From an uncultured Psychrobacillus sp. (GTDB lineage Bacteria; Bacillota; Bacilli; Bacillales_A; Planococcaceae), in NCBI GenBank assembly GCA_934234185.1, contig CAKQHO010000041.1, forward strand, positions 1 through 26,020: 26,020 nt of DNA, given 5' to 3'. How positions within the stretch are numbered: position 1 is the stretch's first letter; each line of letters opens with the position of its first letter. Position numbers and translations under genes: made by a program. Below are positions 23,135-26,020 of this stretch, piece by piece. The notes under the pieces were generated by a model. It did no database searches and had not been told where the DNA came from. It saw only the letters and a program-made list of their open reading frames with translations.

Positions 23135-24415
23135 TTAAGAAATTTTTGCGTTATCTACTAAGAATTCAACTGTTTTTTGGAAACGAAGGTCATTTGCAAG
23201 GACCTCAGTACCACCAAGCGCGCGTTTAATATCTTCAGCAGACATGTTAAACTGAGCACTCATTTTTTCTAATTCAGCGTTTACATCTTCTTCAGAAGCT
23301 TGAAGATTTTCTTGTTCTGCGATAGCTTCCAATGTTAAAGAAACTTTCACACGATTTTTTGCGTCTTCAGCCATTTGAGTACGAAGTGCCGCTTCATCTT
23401 GACCTGAGAATTGGTAGTAAAGATCCAAGTTCATTCCTTGCTGCTCTAAACGTTGTCCGAACTCTTGTAGCATACGATCAGTTTCTGTTTCAATCATTGC
23501 TTCTGGAATATCAATAGTTGCATTGTTAGCTGCTGCTTCTACTAAATCATCACGAAGACTTTGAGCTGCCTGTTGTTTTTTCTCTTCAGCAGTTTTTTCT
23601 TTTAGCTTTTCACGTAAAGCATCGATTCCTTCAACTTCTGAATCCATTTCTTTTGCAAATTCATCGTTAAGCTCTGGAAGTTCTTTTCCTTTTACTTCTT
23701 TTACTGTTACTTTGAAAGTTGCTGCCTTACCTGCTAATTCTGCTGCATGGTATTCTTCAGGGAATGTTACTTCCACGTCTTTAGTATCTCCTGCTTTCAC
23801 ACCTACTAATTGCTCTTCAAAGCCAGGAATGAAAGAGTTAGAACCGATTTCTAATGGATAGTCAGATCCTGCTCCACCTTCAAATGCAACTCCGTCAACA
23901 AAGCCTTCGAAATCAATAACAGCAGTATCACCGTTAACAATAGCATCCTCTTTAACAACTAACTCTGCTAGTCGAGTTTGTTGGCTTAATAACTGCTCTT
24001 CAATTTCTTCATCTGTAACAGTTTCGTCTAATTTCGTTACTTCTAGACCTTTATATTCGCCTAATGTCACTTCTGGTTTCACCACTACTTTTGCAGTGAA
24101 AACAAGAGGTTGGCCTTTTTCCATAGTAACAATATCGATCTCTGGACGGTCAACTGGGTCAATTCCAGCTTCTTCAACAGCAGATGCATAAGCCTCTGGA
24201 AGAATAAAATCAAGAGCATCTTGGAATAAAGATTCCACTCCATACATTTTTTCAAACATTTGACGAGGCATTTTTCCTTTACGGAAGCCAGGTGCATTAA
24301 TTTGCTTTACTACTTTTTTGAACGCTTGATCTAGACCGTTGTTCACTACATCAGCAGCTACTTCGACCGTTAAAAGACCATTATTTCCTTCTTGTTTTTC
24401 CCATTTAACTGACAT
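23135..24415 (-). CDS. tig: Trigger factor
   Basis: Ribosome-bound chaperone and peptidyl-prolyl isomerase that meets nascent chains at the exit tunnel. The 426-residue protein has the ribosome-binding signature PGFRKGKMPR (about 42-51), the FKBP-like domain (about 150-245, with DFEGFVDG, GFEEQLVG and DVEVTFPEEYH), and the long helical C-terminal domain (LDLYYQFSGQDEAALR). Start is ATG 24415, after GGAGGT; five further codons upstream are not part of the family. A strong promoter precedes it. Confidence 0.98.
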   Translation of the reverse strand: MSVKWEKQEGNNGLLTVEVAADVVNNGLDQAFKKVVKQINAPGFRKGKMPRQMFEKMYGVESLFQDALDFILPEAYASAVEEAGIDPVDRPEIDIVTMEKGQPLVFTAKVVVKPEVTLGEYKGLEVTKLDETVTDEEIEEQLLSQQTRLAELVVKEDAIVNGDTAVIDFEGFVDGVAFEGGAGSDYPLEIGSNSFIPGFEEQLVGVKAGDTKDVEVTFPEEYHAAELAGKAATFKVTVKEVKGKELPELNDEFAKEMDSEVEGIDALREKLKEKTAEEKKQQAAQSLRDDLVEAAANNATIDIPEAMIETETDRMLQEFGQRLEQQGMNLDLYYQFSGQDEAALRTQMAEDAKNRVKVSLTLEAIAEQENLQASEEDVNAELEKMSAQFNMSAEDIKRALGGTEVLANDLRFQKTVEFLVDNAKIS

Positions 24416-24509
24416 ATATTCTACCTCCAAAAAATAAATTACAATAATTTAGTAGCCTACTTACGGATATATAAGGCTCATTTACACTAATTATATTGAC
24501 AACTTGTAT

Positions 24510-24537
24510 ATTATAGCATAACTAAATAGACTTTCAA
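24510..24537 (-). promoter_or_regulatory. Strong sigma-A promoter of tig
   Basis: Minus strand: -35 TTGAAA (24537-24532), 16-base spacer, TGC extension and perfect -10 TATAAT (24515-24510). It begins directly at the end of the upstream TPR gene, so tig is transcribed separately. Confidence 0.85.
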
Positions 24538-24539
24538 CA

Positions 24540-25544
24540 CTATTGATTCTCCGGTGCTTGTAGAGATAACTCTATTTTCAATATCAAATCTAGCAAGTCA
24601 TTAGATTCAACAGAGCTTTCGGTAAAAAGTGTATCCACAAAAGTTGCATAACTCTCTGCTATTTGTTCATCATCATAACCTTTCCAATCAAGTGGAAACA
24701 ATGCATAGGCATGTCTATGAATAAGCTCATTAGTCATAGCTTGCTTCGTAGGATCCTTTTCTAGCTTTTCCTGTACTATTTTCTCGATGACCTCCATACG
24801 ATCCACAGCAGTATCAGTTGGCGGTTTTGCTGGAGAAACCTGGAGCTGATGACCGAATTTCGTAACGTTTACCATCTCTACTACTCCCGCACTCCCTAGC
24901 AATAACAAGGCTAGTGTTTGTATGGTTGGTACAACTTCTGTACTTTCCGCTATTTTCTTTATATCCTCTATAGCTTCAGAAATATTTTGGTAAAAGGCTT
25001 GCTGAAGCATTTGCTCCTGCTGTACGAAAGTAAGGCTTACGAATGATGAATATTGCACCGCCCTGCTATCCAATTTCTCTACCTCTGTTTCCCCATCTTC
25101 TACCATAATGTCCTTCTCGCCAATAAGTCTATTGCTAAGCTCTAATAGCTGGTGGAAGTTCACCTTTCTTTCATTGGAGAATTGATATTCTGATAATATG
25201 TAGGAAATAGCCTGGTTTAATGCTTTGTATTCCTTTAAATCTAACAGGATTGTTAGGTATAATTCGACAATTTGCTCAAAGGCAGGAGATTTTTCTCGCA
25301 TTAAATCCTCGCAAATCTCTCTTGCTTCTTTTGTTCTTCTCGTTTCTAACAATGTCAGAATATAAACACTCAGAATCATATCATCTAGCTTTATAAACTT
25401 TTTAGCCTCATCAAAACAAGCCGCTGCTTTTATGTAATTATTTTTTTCTGCATAGGCCAAACCATCCGTTATTAATGTTTCTACTGTTCCAGGAAACATA
25501 ATCACATTTTCATTGTTCTGCAGGTAAAGATTTTTTTTCTTCAT
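24540..25544 (-). CDS. ysoA: TPR-containing protein, YsoA-like
   Basis: A 334-residue soluble, mostly helical protein upstream of tig, the place of ysoA in B. subtilis. TPR-like helix pairs are visible in the N-terminal half (about 20-135: LAYAEKNNYIKAAACFDEAKKF, then ILTLLETRRTKEAREICEDL, and LTILLDLKEYKALNQAISYIL). The C-terminal half is acidic and helical, ending in a segment rich in Glu and Leu. TPR repeats usually mediate protein-protein contacts; no enzymatic motif is seen and the function is unknown. The ribosome binding site is weak (TTAGGTTTA). The symbol rests on synteny and architecture. Confidence 0.7.
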   Translation of the reverse strand: MKKKNLYLQNNENVIMFPGTVETLITDGLAYAEKNNYIKAAACFDEAKKFIKLDDMILSVYILTLLETRRTKEAREICEDLMREKSPAFEQIVELYLTILLDLKEYKALNQAISYILSEYQFSNERKVNFHQLLELSNRLIGEKDIMVEDGETEVEKLDSRAVQYSSFVSLTFVQQEQMLQQAFYQNISEAIEDIKKIAESTEVVPTIQTLALLLLGSAGVVEMVNVTKFGHQLQVSPAKPPTDTAVDRMEVIEKIVQEKLEKDPTKQAMTNELIHRHAYALFPLDWKGYDDEQIAESYATFVDTLFTESSVESNDLLDLILKIELSLQAPENQ

Positions 25545-25893
25545 TAAACCTAACCGCCTCGTTCTATGTATATTGATGTAAGTATATCACTATCTCTTTA
25601 ATTTCTCACACCTTAAATGAGAATTTTTGTAAAAAATGTTTCCGAAAGAAATGCAGGATTTCTTCTAATCAATAGCGAAGATACTCCCTTATCGTATTAG
25701 TTGTTTCGCTCTAATTTCTCTTGCCGTTTGTTCTTTGCATATCTTCATATGTATTCCCTTATTTTAATAAATAAAACAAGTAAGACCTTATTTAATTACT
25801 AGCCTCTACGTCGAGAGCTAAATGTTGAAATAAAATAAAAAAGACCATGAACACAAGGCGAGGGCACTGAAAAAGTCCATTAATATTTGAAGA
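25545..25893. other. Non-coding stretch upstream of the TPR gene
   Basis: About 350 AT-rich bases with no supported gene. A weak extended -10 (minus strand TGATATACT near 25590) may serve the TPR gene. Short open frames exist (27 codons plus strand at 25617, 19 codons minus strand near 25740), but none has both a ribosome binding site and recognisable sequence. GGGCACTGAAAAAGTCC (25862-25878) recalls terminal sequences of Bacillales insertion elements, from memory only. Confidence 0.4.
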
Positions 25894-25932
25894 GAGTATG
25901 TGGAGAAAGAATCTTTCACATACTCGCTTTTT
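25894..25932 (+). terminator. Plus-strand terminator-like hairpin
   Basis: GAGTATGTG (25894-25902) pairs perfectly with CACATACTC (25917-25925); inside it AAAG pairs with CTTT. GCTTTTT follows on the plus strand, with no T run on the minus side. No plus-strand gene is visible upstream within the window. Confidence 0.65.
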
Positions 25933-25937
25933 ATATC

Positions 25938-26020
25938 GTTGATTTCCATTACGGCGGACGCTTTTCGCGGGCACGGCTCCAGCCTTCTCCCTCGCTACGC
26001 TCAGTCCGGGTGCTTCCGCT
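25938..26020. repeat. GC-rich dispersed repeat, cut by the window edge
   Basis: From about 25938 the base composition changes abruptly to GC-rich, with GGCGGACGCTTTTCGCGGGC followed by CACGGCTCC and CTCGCTACGCTC. I recognise this as the multi-copy intergenic repeat often seen in Bacillus and Planococcaceae genomes, usually with GGCGGACGCTTTCCGCGGGC. It is non-coding and incomplete here. The other copies cannot be seen in this window. Confidence 0.6.

Noticed and set aside
25792..25974. Minus-strand 60-codon open frame (starting MPAKSVRRNG)
   Set aside because: It runs through the terminator hairpin and the dispersed repeat, has no ribosome binding site, and has the arginine-rich composition such repeats give.
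1..26020. CRISPR arrays, tRNA or rRNA genes, phage genes
   Set aside because: No regularly spaced direct repeats and no tRNA-like cloverleaf or rRNA sequence were seen; GGTTCAATCC on the minus strand near 398 has no matching acceptor or anticodon arms.

Overview
The window looks like a chromosomal core segment of a low-GC, endospore-forming member of the Bacillales. The protein sequences and small departures from the Bacillus subtilis gene order suggest Planococcaceae (the Lysinibacillus / Psychrobacillus / Sporosarcina group); that placement is inference. Almost everything is on the minus strand, so genes are described here from the right end leftwards.

Right part (about 25540 to 16000): a TPR protein in the position of ysoA, trigger factor (tig), clpX, lonA, engB/ysxC, then the heme operon hemA-hemX-hemC-hemD-hemB-hemL (18315 to 12066). 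This is the classic Bacillus order, except that no lonB lies between clpX and lonA. The hemA upstream region carries a near-consensus PerR box and a long inverted repeat. A good intrinsic terminator separates hemA from hemX inside the operon. The outer right end holds no gene; it contains a plus-strand terminator and the start of a GC-rich dispersed repeat.

Middle (about 12000 to 7570): a short SpoVID-like spore protein without a LysM domain, preceded by a good sigma-E-like promoter. Convergent to it is a 63-residue membrane protein. Then comes valS with a complete T-box leader (GUA specifier, terminator, T-box sequence). ysxE, expected between spoVID and valS, is absent. Between valS and folC lie a DUF3784 membrane protein and, on the plus strand, a translationally coupled pair of RimK-like ATP-grasp ligases. 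This pair is the least understood system in the window.

Left part (5812 to 1): folC, a membrane GAF-GGDEF diguanylate cyclase, and a three-gene operon of prepilin-like proteins whose N-termini match a GspI/GspJ/GspK-type minor pilin set (the third lacks Glu5). The operon ends in its own terminator. Beyond it, on the plus strand, are the decayed remains of an IS3-family OrfA transposase gene (277 to 567).

Several start codons were moved inward from the longest open frame because a clear ribosome binding site and family alignment agree on an internal start (valS, lonA, clpX, tig, hemX, hemL, hemB, the cyclase, the first ATP-grasp gene and the DUF3784 gene).
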